From assembly GCF_001440395.1 (NCBI RefSeq), contig NZ_LLXZ01000071.1, forward strand, positions 1-64,000: a stretch of 64,000 nucleotides of DNA, written 5' to 3'. Below the pieces are notes generated by a model that saw only the letters and a program-made list of their open reading frames with translations, had not been told where the DNA came from and did no database searches. Below are positions 33,343-41,986 of the stretch, in pieces. Position 1 is the stretch's first letter; each line of letters starts with the position of its first letter. Source of the stretch: Bradyrhizobium jicamae (GTDB taxonomy: Bacteria; Pseudomonadota; Alphaproteobacteria; Rhizobiales; Xanthobacteraceae). Made by a program: the position numbers and the translations under genes.

Positions 33343-33840
33343 TCAGTTGAGGCCGTGGTGGGTGCCGCGCGCATACTCGTCGGAGTTGGCGGCTTGAGGC
33401 GTGTCGGAAAGCCAGGCCGAGACCTTGCCCGAGGTGAAGTTTTCGGTGCCGACCGTGTACTTGACACACACGTAGCGCTTGTAGGTGCCGGGCGGCAGCG
33501 CGACACCCTTGGCAACCCAATAGCCGGTCGCAAGCGTCGCTTCGGCGATCAATCCCGACGTCCAGTGAACCGTCGACGAACCGTTCGACGTATCGGCCGA
33601 ACTCTCCACCGTCGCGGTCAGGGTGGCAGCCTCGCCGGCACTATCGAGCACGGTGTGAACGTAGATGTAGAGATACATCGGCTTGCCGGCGATGTTGACG
33701 GTGGTGTTCGCCACCGGCCCGCCAGGACGGCCCGAGCCAACGGCACCGCCCGAAGGGAGCAGGTCGTAAACCTTCGTCGAGATCGCCGTGGCAGTCAGGG
33801 CCTGCGCGTCGGAGAGTAGTTCTTGGCTGTCGGTGAACAT
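33343..33840 (-). CDS. Capsid cement protein, Bbp16-like
   Basis: A 165-residue protein. It begins MFTDSQELLSDAQALTATAI and continues with STKVYDLL, GKPMYLYIYVHTVLDSAGEA and ATLTATVESSADTS, matching the Bbp16 family of Bordetella phage BPP-1 decoration proteins that glue capsomers together. AAGGA precedes ATG 33840. In BPP-1-like phages this gene adjoins the major capsid gene; here the upstream side is a 0.6-kb gap with no capsid gene, indicating loss. Confidence 0.85.
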   Translation of the reverse strand: MFTDSQELLSDAQALTATAISTKVYDLLPSGGAVGSGRPGGPVANTTVNIAGKPMYLYIYVHTVLDSAGEAATLTATVESSADTSNGSSTVHWTSGLIAEATLATGYWVAKGVALPPGTYKRYVCVKYTVGTENFTSGKVSAWLSDTPQAANSDEYARGTHHGLN

Positions 33841-34452
33841 TGGGTCCTTGCCTTTCAGGTCAACGGGTCGCGTCGCACGGGCGACGGTTCGGGACAGAAA
33901 CTTCCAGCGCCAGTTTTGGAAAACAAAAAATCGAGTTCGCATCCGGGGATTTCGACCGGAAAAAAATGGAACCGATGGTCCGGGGAAGTCGCGCGAGGAA
34001 GACCCGGGGCGCCGATCGCGATCGCCAATTTTTAACCGGGGTCGTCCGCTGCGCGCCGTTTGGATTCGAGGGTACCGGGGGGCCCTTCGGATTCCAGTGA
34101 CCGCAGGCGCCAGAGTGCCGCCAGGATGAGCAGCGCGAGTCAGCCAGCGCGTGCCGTCGATCGGCCGACGTCGGCAGCGTCCAAAGCTGGCACACACCAA
34201 CGGGGCCTTCCTGCGGCCGTGAACTCGCGGGCGGTGGCCTGTGCGCGTGCTGATGCTTCCCAGAGTGTTGAAGAAGTGGCGAGAGCGCGCGCGCGAAAAC
34301 CCTTCCGCCTGCATCGGTGTGTATTGTGCTCAACGCTGCATATTGGCCGCGTGTTGGACACTGATTTGCCAGAGATCGCAAATGTGCCTGCAAACGCAGC
34401 CTTTCTGCGTCCAAGTGCGTCCATACTCGCCACCTTGCGTCAGTGGCGACTG
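33841..34452. other. Probable head-module deletion site, 612 bp, no clear gene
   Basis: Three minus-strand frames are open in part. One starts at 34456 in ATGA overlap with the preceding gene (MTVATDARWRVWTHLDAERL) but becomes low-complexity; another covers 34140-34433. None shows recognised phage motifs. The position, between a terminase-small-like gene and the cement gene, is where terminase large subunit, portal and major capsid genes would be expected. Confidence 0.45.
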
Positions 34453-34926
34453 TCATCGCTCGCCCTCACGGTTCGGCGTGACGTCCAGCATGGGGTGGCT
34501 GTCGCGCGTGTCGCCTGGCCCGCTGAGATCTATGACATACCCAACACCGCCGCCGATGCCGATGTTAACGACGGGGCCGCTGGTGGGATTGGCGTGAACG
34601 CCTGAGTAGCCGAGCAGCGTCACCGCGACATCCTTGCGGCAGTGCTCCGACTTGGCGTGTTCGAGCAGCCAGTTCAGCGTTGCTGCCGCGGTTATGCTCG
34701 CGTTCGCCAGGGAAACGCGGGTCTGCCGGTCTCGATATTCCTGAACCTTGACCTCTTTCAGAGCCCGGCAAAGTCGCTCTGGTGATAGTCCGGCCCTTTC
34801 CGCGGCGGCTTTTTGTGTTTTGCATTCACCTGAGGCGAGCAAGTCAACCGCATGACGGACGCGACGGCTGATGCGCCCGACTTTGCCCGGTTTCGGATTG
34901 TTATCGATGGTTGCGATCTTGTTCAT
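34453..34926 (-). CDS. HTH protein, terminase small subunit-like
   Basis: A 157-residue protein starting at ATG 34926. The N-terminal HTH reads RRVRHAVDLLASGECKTQKA and AAERAGLSPERLCRALKE, as in phage small terminases and related DNA-recognition proteins, followed by a helical part and a Gly-rich C-terminus (VNIGIGGGVGYVIDLSG). Position at the head of the structural genes fits. Alternatively a regulator. The large subunit is absent. Confidence 0.6.
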   Translation of the reverse strand: MNKIATIDNNPKPGKVGRISRRVRHAVDLLASGECKTQKAAAERAGLSPERLCRALKEVKVQEYRDRQTRVSLANASITAAATLNWLLEHAKSEHCRKDVAVTLLGYSGVHANPTSGPVVNIGIGGGVGYVIDLSGPGDTRDSHPMLDVTPNREGER

Positions 34927-35216
34927 GCCTCCAGCGTGCTCGCTATGGATCCGATGTGGCAACGCACGGCGCGTCAAGCGATTGACGTTATTCCGGTGTG
35001 AGCGATGCGCTTCCAAGCGTCGCCGAAGGCAGAGCGCTGGTGGCGCATAGCGGGTTGGTGAGGATGCGCGCGAGGCGGTTTGCGCCATTGGTACGCCACT
35101 GCGCGCGAGGGTAATGGCAGACTGTTTTCTGCCATCCCTAGCACTAGGGAAATTCCAATGGCGGAAGATGTGGAACCCTGCCATTGATCTGCCATTGAAT
35201 TTGGCGCAATGGCGCA

Positions 35217-36560
35217 TCATGACGGACGCTTTCCGTGGATGACGCGGAGACCCTTCCGGGTCTTGTAATCGGTCGGGTCTTCGTAGTCCTCGGCGACCAA
35301 GAGGCCATTTTTGGACCACGTGCGGACGATCTCGCGGCACTGGAATTCGGTACGGTTCGGGCAATGGCGCTGCACCACCTTCCAAGCGGCGCGCTCACCA
35401 GCCTTGGGCGCATCGGAATAGCGCTGTCCGTTCGGCATGCCGGACTCGATGTCGTCGAGCGCCGCATTTATCTGAGCGCTGCTGATGCCGTCCCAGGTCT
35501 TGGGCGGGTGCCATCGCTCGACCGTCTGCACCTCGTCCCCGCTCGGGTATTCAGGGGTGCCGTTGCCGATCGGCACGCCGACAAGTCGGAACCACGTGGC
35601 CTCGCCGGACGGCGGCGAGATGTTGACCTTGCTGCTGTCCAGGCGGATGTACAGTTTGCGCTGCTCGGCGGGGATGCCAAACGTCTCGCCCTCGACGTCC
35701 GTCATCTTGGTCAGCGTATACATCAGGCGGCCGGCGTCCCGCGCCGAGCTCGCGCCGCGGCCTGCGTCGGCATCGCCGGCAGCTAGCTGGCCCTTTTTGA
35801 CGTGATGCGGGCAGTCGACGGCGATGTTGAACTCGATCGCCAGTTTGACCAGCAGCCCGCAGACGAAGTCCATCGCGCCGTTGTCGTTCTCTTCGAGAGC
35901 GTGCAGCTTGACGAAAGGATCCAGCCCGAGGAGGTCTATTTGGCGCCGTGAGATGGTATCCCGCAGCAGAGTCTCGAGTTGTCCGGCCTGCGGCGTTCCG
36001 TCCCGCATCTCGGCGAGTTTGAGCCCCTTCGGGGCGGCGCAGTACAGCCAGCCCTTCAGGTCGGCCGGCTGGATGTTGTGGTGCATTCGTGCCGCGGCGA
36101 GCCTCCGAAGCATCTCGTCGTCGTCGTCTTCCAACGAAAGCATGAGCACCCGGCAGCGTTTGAATACGTGCTCACCGGTGAGTGGTTTTCCGGTTGCGAG
36201 GGCCAGATACTGCGCCTGACGCAACGCGCTTTTTCCGGTTCCGCCGGCAGCTAGCAGGCCGGACAGGAAGCGGCGGCAGAATTGATTGCCGAGCAACCAC
36301 CCACGGGGCTCCGGCACGTCAATACGCTCGCCAGCGTCCCATTCTTTCAAGCTCGGCACCGGCGCCCACGGCGATCGCGGATCCCATTCGCCGGCGATGT
36401 AGGGCTTTCCGTATTCCGGCTCCAGGTCCGGAAGTCCGTCGGCGCTTTCTGGGATCTCCGTCGGCATCGGCACATCTTCGGCCGGCGCCGCTATTGCTTC
36501 GCCTGGCATGAAGGTGCGCTTGAGGTCGTCGATGTCGTCGGTGTTGAACGGGCTCAGCAT
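35217..36560 (-). CDS. AAA ATPase, RepA/primase-helicase type
   Basis: A 447-residue protein starting at ATG 36560. It has Walker A AAGGTGKS (104-111), a Walker B-like IDLLGLDPFV near 210 and sensor-like CPHHVKKG, as in the AAA_25 (RepA-like hexameric helicase) family of plasmids and phage islands. The C-terminal 120 residues include a winged-helix-like region (HCPNRTEFQCREIVRTWSKN). It probably serves replication of the excised element. It overlaps the previous gene by 7 bp. Confidence 0.87.
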   Translation of the reverse strand: MLSPFNTDDIDDLKRTFMPGEAIAAPAEDVPMPTEIPESADGLPDLEPEYGKPYIAGEWDPRSPWAPVPSLKEWDAGERIDVPEPRGWLLGNQFCRRFLSGLLAAGGTGKSALRQAQYLALATGKPLTGEHVFKRCRVLMLSLEDDDDEMLRRLAAARMHHNIQPADLKGWLYCAAPKGLKLAEMRDGTPQAGQLETLLRDTISRRQIDLLGLDPFVKLHALEENDNGAMDFVCGLLVKLAIEFNIAVDCPHHVKKGQLAAGDADAGRGASSARDAGRLMYTLTKMTDVEGETFGIPAEQRKLYIRLDSSKVNISPPSGEATWFRLVGVPIGNGTPEYPSGDEVQTVERWHPPKTWDGISSAQINAALDDIESGMPNGQRYSDAPKAGERAAWKVVQRHCPNRTEFQCREIVRTWSKNGLLVAEDYEDPTDYKTRKGLRVIHGKRPS

Positions 36561-36949
36561 GAGGGGCTTTCCAGCAAGGCGAGTAGCAAGGCCGCATCTT
36601 TGGGACGATCGGCGAGCCATGCCTTGAGCCGCCCGATATCTCCGGCGGCGACCACGATGCGGAACGCGTCCACGGTCGATTGCGCGGGGCGGTAGGGCTC
36701 GGGCGCGGCAGGCGGCGGATCTCGAGGGCGCGGCATCGCATCCATCCGCGCCAGTATGGCCGCGACCTCTTCCTGGCGCCGCAGTTCGGCGCGCCGCTCC
36801 AACTCGTCGAGCGTCATTTCATCGGGCGACAGGTCGAGGCAGAAAAATTGCGGGCCCTCCCCGTCGTCGACCATCTCATGCCGATCGATCGTCAGCCCGC
36901 ACCACTCGCACGGCCTTGGATCAATCTCGATTGGGAGGATTGAGTTCAT
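36554..36949 (-). CDS. Small protein with possible zinc site
   Basis: A 131-residue protein. RPCEWCGLTIDRHEMVDD and FFCLDLSP suggest a small Cys/His metal site; the rest is charged helix and a C-terminal part LKAWLADRPKDAALLLALLE. Start overlaps the PC4-like gene stop as ATGA. Unnamed operon protein of the element. Confidence 0.65.
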   Translation of the reverse strand: MNSILPIEIDPRPCEWCGLTIDRHEMVDDGEGPQFFCLDLSPDEMTLDELERRAELRRQEEVAAILARMDAMPRPRDPPPAAPEPYRPAQSTVDAFRIVVAAGDIGRLKAWLADRPKDAALLLALLESPSC

Positions 36950-37230
36950 TCGGCCGGCTCCACTTTAAGCAAGCCTAGTTCAACCGCCCGGGTTTCTGCT
37001 TTGGCCAGTGCCCGGGCCAGTTCCGGGAGTTTGCGAACGGCGAGCGCAATACCCTGCACGGTCGGGCGGTCGACGCCATCCGAACCGGTTTGCCATACCC
37101 GCACGTTGACGAGCGGGTGACCCTCATATTCGGAGAGCTCGACGCGGATATGCTTGGTGCGATCTCGCGCTGACTTGAAAAACTTCGCGATCGGAACAGG
37201 CTCAGCGAGCGGTGGCGGCCTTGCGCTCAT
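36946..37230 (-). CDS. PC4-like single-stranded DNA-binding protein
   Basis: A 94-residue protein. DRTKHIRVELSEYEGHPLVN and VRVWQTGSDGVDRPTVQGIA, then LPELARALAKAE, match the transcriptional coactivator p15 (PC4) fold, which binds single-stranded DNA as a dimer. In mobile elements such proteins are thought to assist replication. It overlaps both neighbours as ATGA. Confidence 0.82.
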   Translation of the reverse strand: MSARPPPLAEPVPIAKFFKSARDRTKHIRVELSEYEGHPLVNVRVWQTGSDGVDRPTVQGIALAVRKLPELARALAKAETRAVELGLLKVEPAE

Positions 37231-37631
37231 GGTCGCACCGCCAGATCAAGCGCGACCGCAATCGGCCCGCTGATGGAATGCCGGATGGCGTCGACCTCAA
37301 CACCATGCTGAAGCAGCAGGCTCACCAGGATCGCAGACGTTTCCGCGTGCTGCTGGAGCGGCGTATTGATCTTGCCAGTATCCAGGAAGATCTCGGCTAG
37401 CCGGCCGTCCGGATAGTGCGACGCTGTGGCCCGATAGCGGTGCCCTTCGCAATCGAAGTTGAAGGCAACACTGGCGCGCCTGTTCAGCTGGTAGCGCCGG
37501 ACGGGCGCGGAACACGCGAGCGTGCGTTGTTTGCCCGTGCTGTGGTCTGCGATAGCTTCGGCTGCAATCCCCCGATCGCCCTCCGAAGCCCCGCCGTCCC
37601 GACCTGGACGGCGGCCTTCACCGCTGTCCAT
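37227..37631 (-). CDS. TSCPD domain protein
   Basis: A 134-residue protein whose last 85 residues (RRASVAFNFDCEGHRYRATA, YPDGRLAEIFLDTGKI, TSAILVSLLLQHGVEVDAIR) form a TSCPD domain, otherwise found at the end of ribonucleotide reductases. Free-standing copies are frequent in rhizobial prophages. The native start may be nearer the domain, but the stop/start TGATG overlap with the excisionase gene favours 37631. Confidence 0.8.
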   Translation of the reverse strand: MDSGEGRRPGRDGGASEGDRGIAAEAIADHSTGKQRTLACSAPVRRYQLNRRASVAFNFDCEGHRYRATASHYPDGRLAEIFLDTGKINTPLQQHAETSAILVSLLLQHGVEVDAIRHSISGPIAVALDLAVRP

Positions 37632-37849
37632 CAGGCCGCCGCCTCTTTGGTCTGGGGCAGCGAGGCGAGCCAGTTCGCCTCATCCTCGTCCGTCACGATC
37701 GTGCGGGATCCGACCTTGCGGGCATTCAGGCGCTTTTCCTTGATCTCGACGAAGATCTGCGCGCGAGAGATTCCGTTACGCTCCGCGATCTCTTCGACGC
37801 GAAACGAGCGGCGGCCGTAAAAATTCTGAACTGCGGTTTCCATCTTCAT
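37631..37849 (-). CDS. Excisionase-like HTH protein
   Basis: A 72-residue protein. SFRVEEIAERNGISRAQIFV and EIKEKRLNARKVGSRTIVTD form a MerR/AlpA-type winged HTH as used by Xis proteins to direct the integrase to excision. It lies in the integrase operon, the expected place. A weak start (METAV at residue 3) is possible. Confidence 0.8.
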   Translation of the reverse strand: MKMETAVQNFYGRRSFRVEEIAERNGISRAQIFVEIKEKRLNARKVGSRTIVTDEDEANWLASLPQTKEAAA

Positions 37850-37915
37850 CCTCGCTTGTTGAAGCTTGGACGAAGGTGGATTGATTTGGGGGTGCGCGTC
37901 GGCCAGTAATGGCCG

Positions 37916-38572
37916 CTAATGGTCGGTCGCTAATTCCGACCGCAGTTTCTGCAGCATCTCGCCGACCTTTTCCTTGAACCGCGTCTCACCTGGGATCGGC
38001 TCGTTGAGCCCCTCCAAGTGGTCTTTAATTAGGCCGATTAGGTCGTTTTGAGACCGCCAACCTTCCACGCGGTTCTCGCGCCTGGTGAAGTCTCCGCGCT
38101 TCGAGAATTCTCTTCGAATAAACTGCTCGATCTCGTCCCAGTCGTACTGTTCAGGTGCTCCTGTGCGCTGCCGACCCCCGCGAGGAGCTGCCAACGGATC
38201 CAAACCCGTACTTTTCCCGTGGTTGATTGGCGGCCATCGTCGGATCAGGTCGGCGCGCCAAATCGCGATCCTCGCCGGGTGATTCCGGGGGTGGAAGTAC
38301 TCCCATGACTCGAGCGCAAAACCGCGACAAAGGATCTCCGACTTTTCGAAGTCGAGCACGGGCGCATGCAGCCAATCCATCATCTTGGTATCCAGCTTTC
38401 GCTGCGGCAATATCACCCGAATTCTGATCACGGGAGGCGTGCGGCCGGGCGTGGGAAACGCTCCCAGCACTAGCTGGGCAGCGCTGACCGCCCGCGTTAT
38501 CGTTTCAGCGGGATTCTCGGCGCCTGCCGCCCGCACAATCGCGGCTGCCTCTTGCAACGTCGACCAATCCAT
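37916..38572 (-). CDS. Hypothetical protein in the integrase operon
   Basis: A 218-residue protein. No family is recognised in the N-terminal half. The C-terminal part GAPEQYDWDEIEQFIRREFS and WRSQNDLIGLIKDHLEGLNE PIP resembles a helix-rich region found in many prophage proteins that begin (S/P)xYDWDxI. It is 7 bp after the integrase stop, hence co-transcribed. Confidence 0.65.
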   Translation of the reverse strand: MDWSTLQEAAAIVRAAGAENPAETITRAVSAAQLVLGAFPTPGRTPPVIRIRVILPQRKLDTKMMDWLHAPVLDFEKSEILCRGFALESWEYFHPRNHPARIAIWRADLIRRWPPINHGKSTGLDPLAAPRGGRQRTGAPEQYDWDEIEQFIRREFSKRGDFTRRENRVEGWRSQNDLIGLIKDHLEGLNEPIPGETRFKEKVGEMLQKLRSELATDH

Positions 38573-38579
38573 AGCCCCC

Positions 38580-39836
38580 TCACATACCGCTCAGGACCGC
38601 ACCGAACCGCGGCGCGCCAGCGCGGATGGCATCGGCGACATAGGACGGCGCCAAATGACCGTAGTGTTTTTCGACCATGCGCGTATCGCTATGCCCGAGG
38701 TTCTTCGCCACAACGATCAGCGGCACGCCGTTCATGACCGCGTGGCTCGCCCAGGTGTGGCGCAAACCGTGGAAGCCCATCGGCGGATCGATCTTCGCCC
38801 GCTCGCAGGCCTCGCGCATCGGATCTTTCTGGTGGTCCTTCTTCCACGGCTCCCCGTTCTCCTTCAGAAACAGGAATTCGGTGCCGGCCCGGCCGGCGGT
38901 GATCGAACGGAAGAACGCAATGCCGTCCTCGGTGAGGTGAATGTGTCGCGCCTTGCTCGATTTGGACTTTCGGATCGCGACAGTGCCAGAGTTGTGGCTG
39001 AAGTCGACGACCTTTAGCCGCGTCAGCTCCCCATACCGCGCGCCGGTTTCCACCGCACCGCGGGCCAGCCGGCGGAGGTCCAGGTCCGATGCATTGAGCA
39101 ACCGCGTCACCTCAGCGAGTTCGAGGTACCGCACGCGCGCCGCATCGACGCCCTTGAACGGCTCCACGGCGCGCCAAGCGGCATCGCTGGGGACCTTCTC
39201 CTCACGCCACGCCCTGTTGAGGGCGGCTTTCAAAACCGTCAGGATGCGATTTGCAGTGGATCGCCGGCGTCGCTGATGCTCCTCGGGGTCGTCGACCTCT
39301 TTGAAGCGCTGCTCCTCGCCTTTCTTCACGCGAATGCGCGCACCAGCTTTGGCCAGGCCGTGGTGCCACGTCTCGATCTGATCCTTGGTCAGATCCTTGA
39401 CCTCGATCTCGCCGAGATCGGGCAGGACGAAAGCGTCGGCGGCGTACCTGCTGAACTTCGCAGACTTCCGCTTGGCCTCCAGGAACTCAATGTAGGCATT
39501 GACGGCGGCCTTCACGGTGAGCGGGCCGGACTTGCCGGCTGCCTTGTGGGCACGGTCGACCATCACCTCGCGCGCCCTCGCCTGTGCTTGCGAAAAGCTC
39601 AGGATCTTCACGCCGTCGGCGTCGGACAAGTCATCTGCCGGGCCGATCGTCTCGACCTCGTATTTCTGATCGCCCACATAGCTCCGCACCACCCAGTTGC
39701 CGGCGCCCGACTTGAGCCGCCGGTACCCGAGGTGAACCCCCTCCTCCATGACCCGATAATAGGGCTTGCCGCGCGCCTCCAGACGCCTGCGGGCCTCTCG
39801 CTTCTCCAGGTTCGCGTCACGCACTGTGCGGGCCAT
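38580..39836 (-). CDS. int: Tyrosine recombinase (element integrase)
   Basis: A 418-residue integrase. An N-terminal DUF4102-like part with GKPYYRVMEEGVHLGYRR precedes a SAM-like core-binding domain and the catalytic domain. The active-site set is complete: Arg267 (TGARYGEL), His356 and Arg359 (HGLRHTW), His382 (LGHSD) and Tyr392 (HYGHLAP). ATG 39836 is chosen over upstream codons because family members start MARTVRDANLEKREAR. It lies 160 bp inside attR and faces leftward, so it heads the element's operon. Confidence 0.95.
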   Translation of the reverse strand: MARTVRDANLEKREARRRLEARGKPYYRVMEEGVHLGYRRLKSGAGNWVVRSYVGDQKYEVETIGPADDLSDADGVKILSFSQAQARAREVMVDRAHKAAGKSGPLTVKAAVNAYIEFLEAKRKSAKFSRYAADAFVLPDLGEIEVKDLTKDQIETWHHGLAKAGARIRVKKGEEQRFKEVDDPEEHQRRRRSTANRILTVLKAALNRAWREEKVPSDAAWRAVEPFKGVDAARVRYLELAEVTRLLNASDLDLRRLARGAVETGARYGELTRLKVVDFSHNSGTVAIRKSKSSKARHIHLTEDGIAFFRSITAGRAGTEFLFLKENGEPWKKDHQKDPMREACERAKIDPPMGFHGLRHTWASHAVMNGVPLIVVAKNLGHSDTRMVEKHYGHLAPSYVADAIRAGAPRFGAVLSGM

Positions 39837-39995
39837 CGTCGCCACCTTGGCAAGGTTGAAAACGCCTCGTGTCCAACGCTTGTCCAATATTCATGGTTGG
39901 ACGTCAATGGACTGACATGGTCCTATGTGACAGTATCTGTTGATTAAATTCGACTATTCACACGGAGGTGGACGACTATGGACCTGTTCTTATCT

Positions 39996-40040
39996 CTTTC
40001 ACGGTGGAGAGAGCGGTTCGATTCCGCTAGGGAGCGCCAA
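39996..40040 (+). repeat. attR core, 45-bp direct repeat
   Basis: Identical to 22885-22929. The sequence to its right continues into unrelated DNA; the tRNA 5' half is absent here, as expected for the distal end of an integrated element. Confidence 0.95.
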
Positions 40041-40516
40041 GACCCCGAATCCGCGGCCCCTTCACTAGATTTGCTGCGTCCCGCACGCTCGAAGCTAAAT
40101 TCGCCGCGCCCGCTCGGTTGCCGTGTATGGACGCTCGCTTGCCGAGCGGTACGCGATATTGCAAAGGGCGGCCAGGATCGCTGACCCTGCCAATCTCGAC
40201 CGTACTCAGATCGGGAAGATTGTGCATTTATTTTGAACACCCCTAATTGCATTATCAATTGAAGCATCCCTCAATTAAATAGAACGCAAGGTGTTGCTGC
40301 AACCGCAGATACAGCCCGTAACCAAGCCTTGACAGGCGGCTGTGAAGAAGCGCGCCGCAACCTATAATGGCTGGAAATTAATCTATTGATAGGTATTTCA
40401 GTAAGTTTCCATCCCTTTACGAGTTTTTAATAATGATATGAATCGGGAAAATCTGGCAATCTGAGCCAGCTAGCAAAAGTTATTTTGAATTCAAGTTATC
40501 ATTGGGAGTACGCGCA
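40041..40516. other. Intergenic region right of the element, 476 bp
   Basis: No gene is seen. The first 150 bp are GC-rich; from about 40230 the DNA becomes AT-rich (AATTAATCTATTGATAGG, TTTTTAATAATGATATG) and probably carries the promoter of the PEP-CTERM gene. Confidence 0.4.
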
Positions 40517-41182
40517 ATGATTGAACCACGTGGACTGTTAGCGGCCGGCGTCTTATCGATCGCCGCGGTTTCATTTAGCCCGGCGCACGCGAGTTTCGTC
40601 CTCCAGGACCCGGCCATCACCGCACCTCTTTTGAACTTTGACGATGGATGCCACAACTGATTCACGACCACCGGGCACGTTGCCGGATTTCCGTCGATCC
40701 TCGTCACCGCGAAATCGACTGGTAACACTGATTTTTCAAACGGTGTGGCTACTGTCTCCACAGTGAACGGGGGCAACCCGCCGCTGTTTACGACGATTGA
40801 GTTCACATTCAGCAACGTGTCGGTATTTAACGAGTTTTCCTTCCAGGCCCAGTTCGACTCCGTCAGGGGCGATCCCACCACTGACGTTACGGTGACATGG
40901 TACGACCAAAACAACGTCAGCGGCAGTTACACGTTCTCCGGCCTTGACAGAAGCGGCCTCACGCCTTCACTCGGAATTCACTCCGTCGATGGCGGGACGC
41001 TTTCAAAGATCGTCATTTATGACCCCGAAGGCTTCAAACAATTGAAGCAGTTCGCTTTCGACGGCAACGTAGCGCCGGTGCCTGAACCTTCGACATGGGC
41101 CATGATGATTCTGGGCTTCGCTGGAGTCGGGTTCTTGGCCTACCGCCGGCGCGCGCAAGGCCAGGCACCGCGTCTGGTCTGA
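40517..41182 (+). pseudogene. PEP-CTERM sorting protein gene with an in-frame TGA
   Basis: From ATG 40517 the frame gives a signal peptide (LLAAGVLSIAAVSFSPAHA) and 47 residues, then TGA at 40658-40660, and then stays open to 41182. The full frame would encode 221 residues. The C-terminus VPEPSTWAMMILGFAGVGFL followed by AYRRR is the PEP-CTERM anchor (PEP motif, membrane helix, basic end), which in alphaproteobacteria directs export and exosortase processing. Single point change or sequencing error; otherwise the gene looks intact. Confidence 0.8.
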
Positions 41183-41206
41183 TGGGCGCGCGTCCATAGA
41201 AAGGTC

Positions 41207-41238
41207 AAAAAGGCCGCCGCTTGTGGCGGCCTTTTTTT
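41207..41238 (+). terminator. Intrinsic terminator of the PEP-CTERM gene
   Basis: GGCCGCC (41212-41218), loop GCTTGT and GGCGGCC (41225-41231) form a stem with a preceding A run and seven following T residues. Strong rho-independent terminator. Confidence 0.9.
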
Positions 41239-41735
41239 GCGAAATGACAGTCCACGAATGTTCAATCGCAGAGGCTAATGAACAAAGATCGAGATCCCCG
41301 CGCCAAGGGACTTGGTCGAACTGAAAGAGGCTCTCGCGAATTTCGAGCACAAGCTTGATGCCTTCGAAGCCCGCATTGGCGTAAGTCAAAGACGTCTCAC
41401 GGCATTTGTTTGACCTCGACCGCCTCCCACATTTGCGTTGCCAGTGAGGTCGTCGCGGCCATGAAGTACCGGATGGAAGGTCATTGCATGGTCGGCATTC
41501 GGGGAAGCCACCCCTCGTAGCGCTATCGCGCGACTTCCGCAAATCCCAACGGCCCAGCACCTTGGTTCGCTCAACCGGCGTTCACCTTTCTTTGGCGCGC
41601 CGCGAACCACAATTTCGGCTTGCTTCGTTCTCTCACCACGCGCTCCACCCGCCACACGAGAACTGCTTCTTTTCTGAAACCAAGTGAGTAAAGTCGTTTC
41701 AACGGCCGCATGTCCTCACACGTGTTGCGAAAAGA
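41239..41735. other. Intergenic region, 497 bp, with a faint gene remnant
   Basis: Between 41283 and 41414 a plus frame without start reads KIEIPAPRDLVELKEALANF then EHKLDAFEARIGVSQ, which looks like the end of a lost gene. Nothing else is recognised. Confidence 0.35.
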
Positions 41736-41849
41736 ATGCGCGACTACACGCTCAAGGAGAAAGCCAAGATCACCGCTGGCGCCGTGGCGGCACTCGTCAT
41801 CGTGGCATGGCTTGCTGTCTTCGCGTTGGCGCTGCTATCGACGGGATAG
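41736..41849 (+). CDS. 37-residue membrane protein
   Basis: MRDYTLKEKAKITAGAVAAL then VIVAWLAVFALALLSTG: a charged N-terminal helix and one membrane helix. No strong ribosome binding site is seen. Composition supports a real small protein; function unknown. Confidence 0.55.
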   Translation: MRDYTLKEKAKITAGAVAALVIVAWLAVFALALLSTG

Positions 41850-41870
41850 ACAAGGCAGGTGGCGATATCG

Positions 41871-41965
41871 CAGGAACTTTGTTCTACTACCAGAACGATC
41901 TCAGGAACTTTGTTCTACCCCGGAGAACCACATCAGGAACTTTGTTCTTCTCCGGAGAACTACGG
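41871..41965 (+). repeat. Three tandem 31-32-bp repeats with GTTCT-AGAAC palindromes
   Basis: CAGGAACTTTGTTCT begins at 41871, 41902 and 41934. Each copy continues to AGAAC, so each includes GTTCT-N6/7-AGAAC as well as GGAAC-N2-TGTTCT. In the third copy TTCTCCGGAGAA is a perfect palindrome. The array ends 22 bp before the M20 hydrolase ATG and may be a multi-site operator. Confidence 0.7.
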
Positions 41966-41986
41966 GCCGACAGGTACGAAAGCTCA

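Larger units (their letters stand above)
22885..40040. mobile_element. 17.1-kb integrative element (phage-derived island) in tRNA-Glu
   Basis: A perfect 45-bp direct repeat of the tRNA-Glu 3' part marks both ends. A tyrosine recombinase lies just inside the right end and heads a minus-strand operon with an excisionase-like HTH protein and a replication-type ATPase. Phage structural remnants (cement protein, tail fibre) follow, and accessory genes on both strands fill the left half, where DNA is visibly AT-richer. No terminase large subunit, portal, major capsid, conjugation or relaxase genes are seen. It is therefore either a decayed podovirus-like prophage or a phage satellite; the sequence alone does not decide. 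Confidence 0.92.

Noticed and set aside
39978-40184. Plus-strand frame across attR
   Set aside because: Created by the tRNA repeat and adjacent DNA; no start signal or family.
40658-40660. Selenocysteine or stop-codon readthrough at the PEP-CTERM TGA
   Set aside because: No selenocysteine-type context or known selenoprotein family; a point mutation or sequencing error is simpler.
41871-41965. LexA boxes or EcfG promoters in the tandem repeats
   Set aside because: The half-site spacing does not match GTTC-N7-GTTC, and no CGTT follows GGAAC at 16-17 bp.
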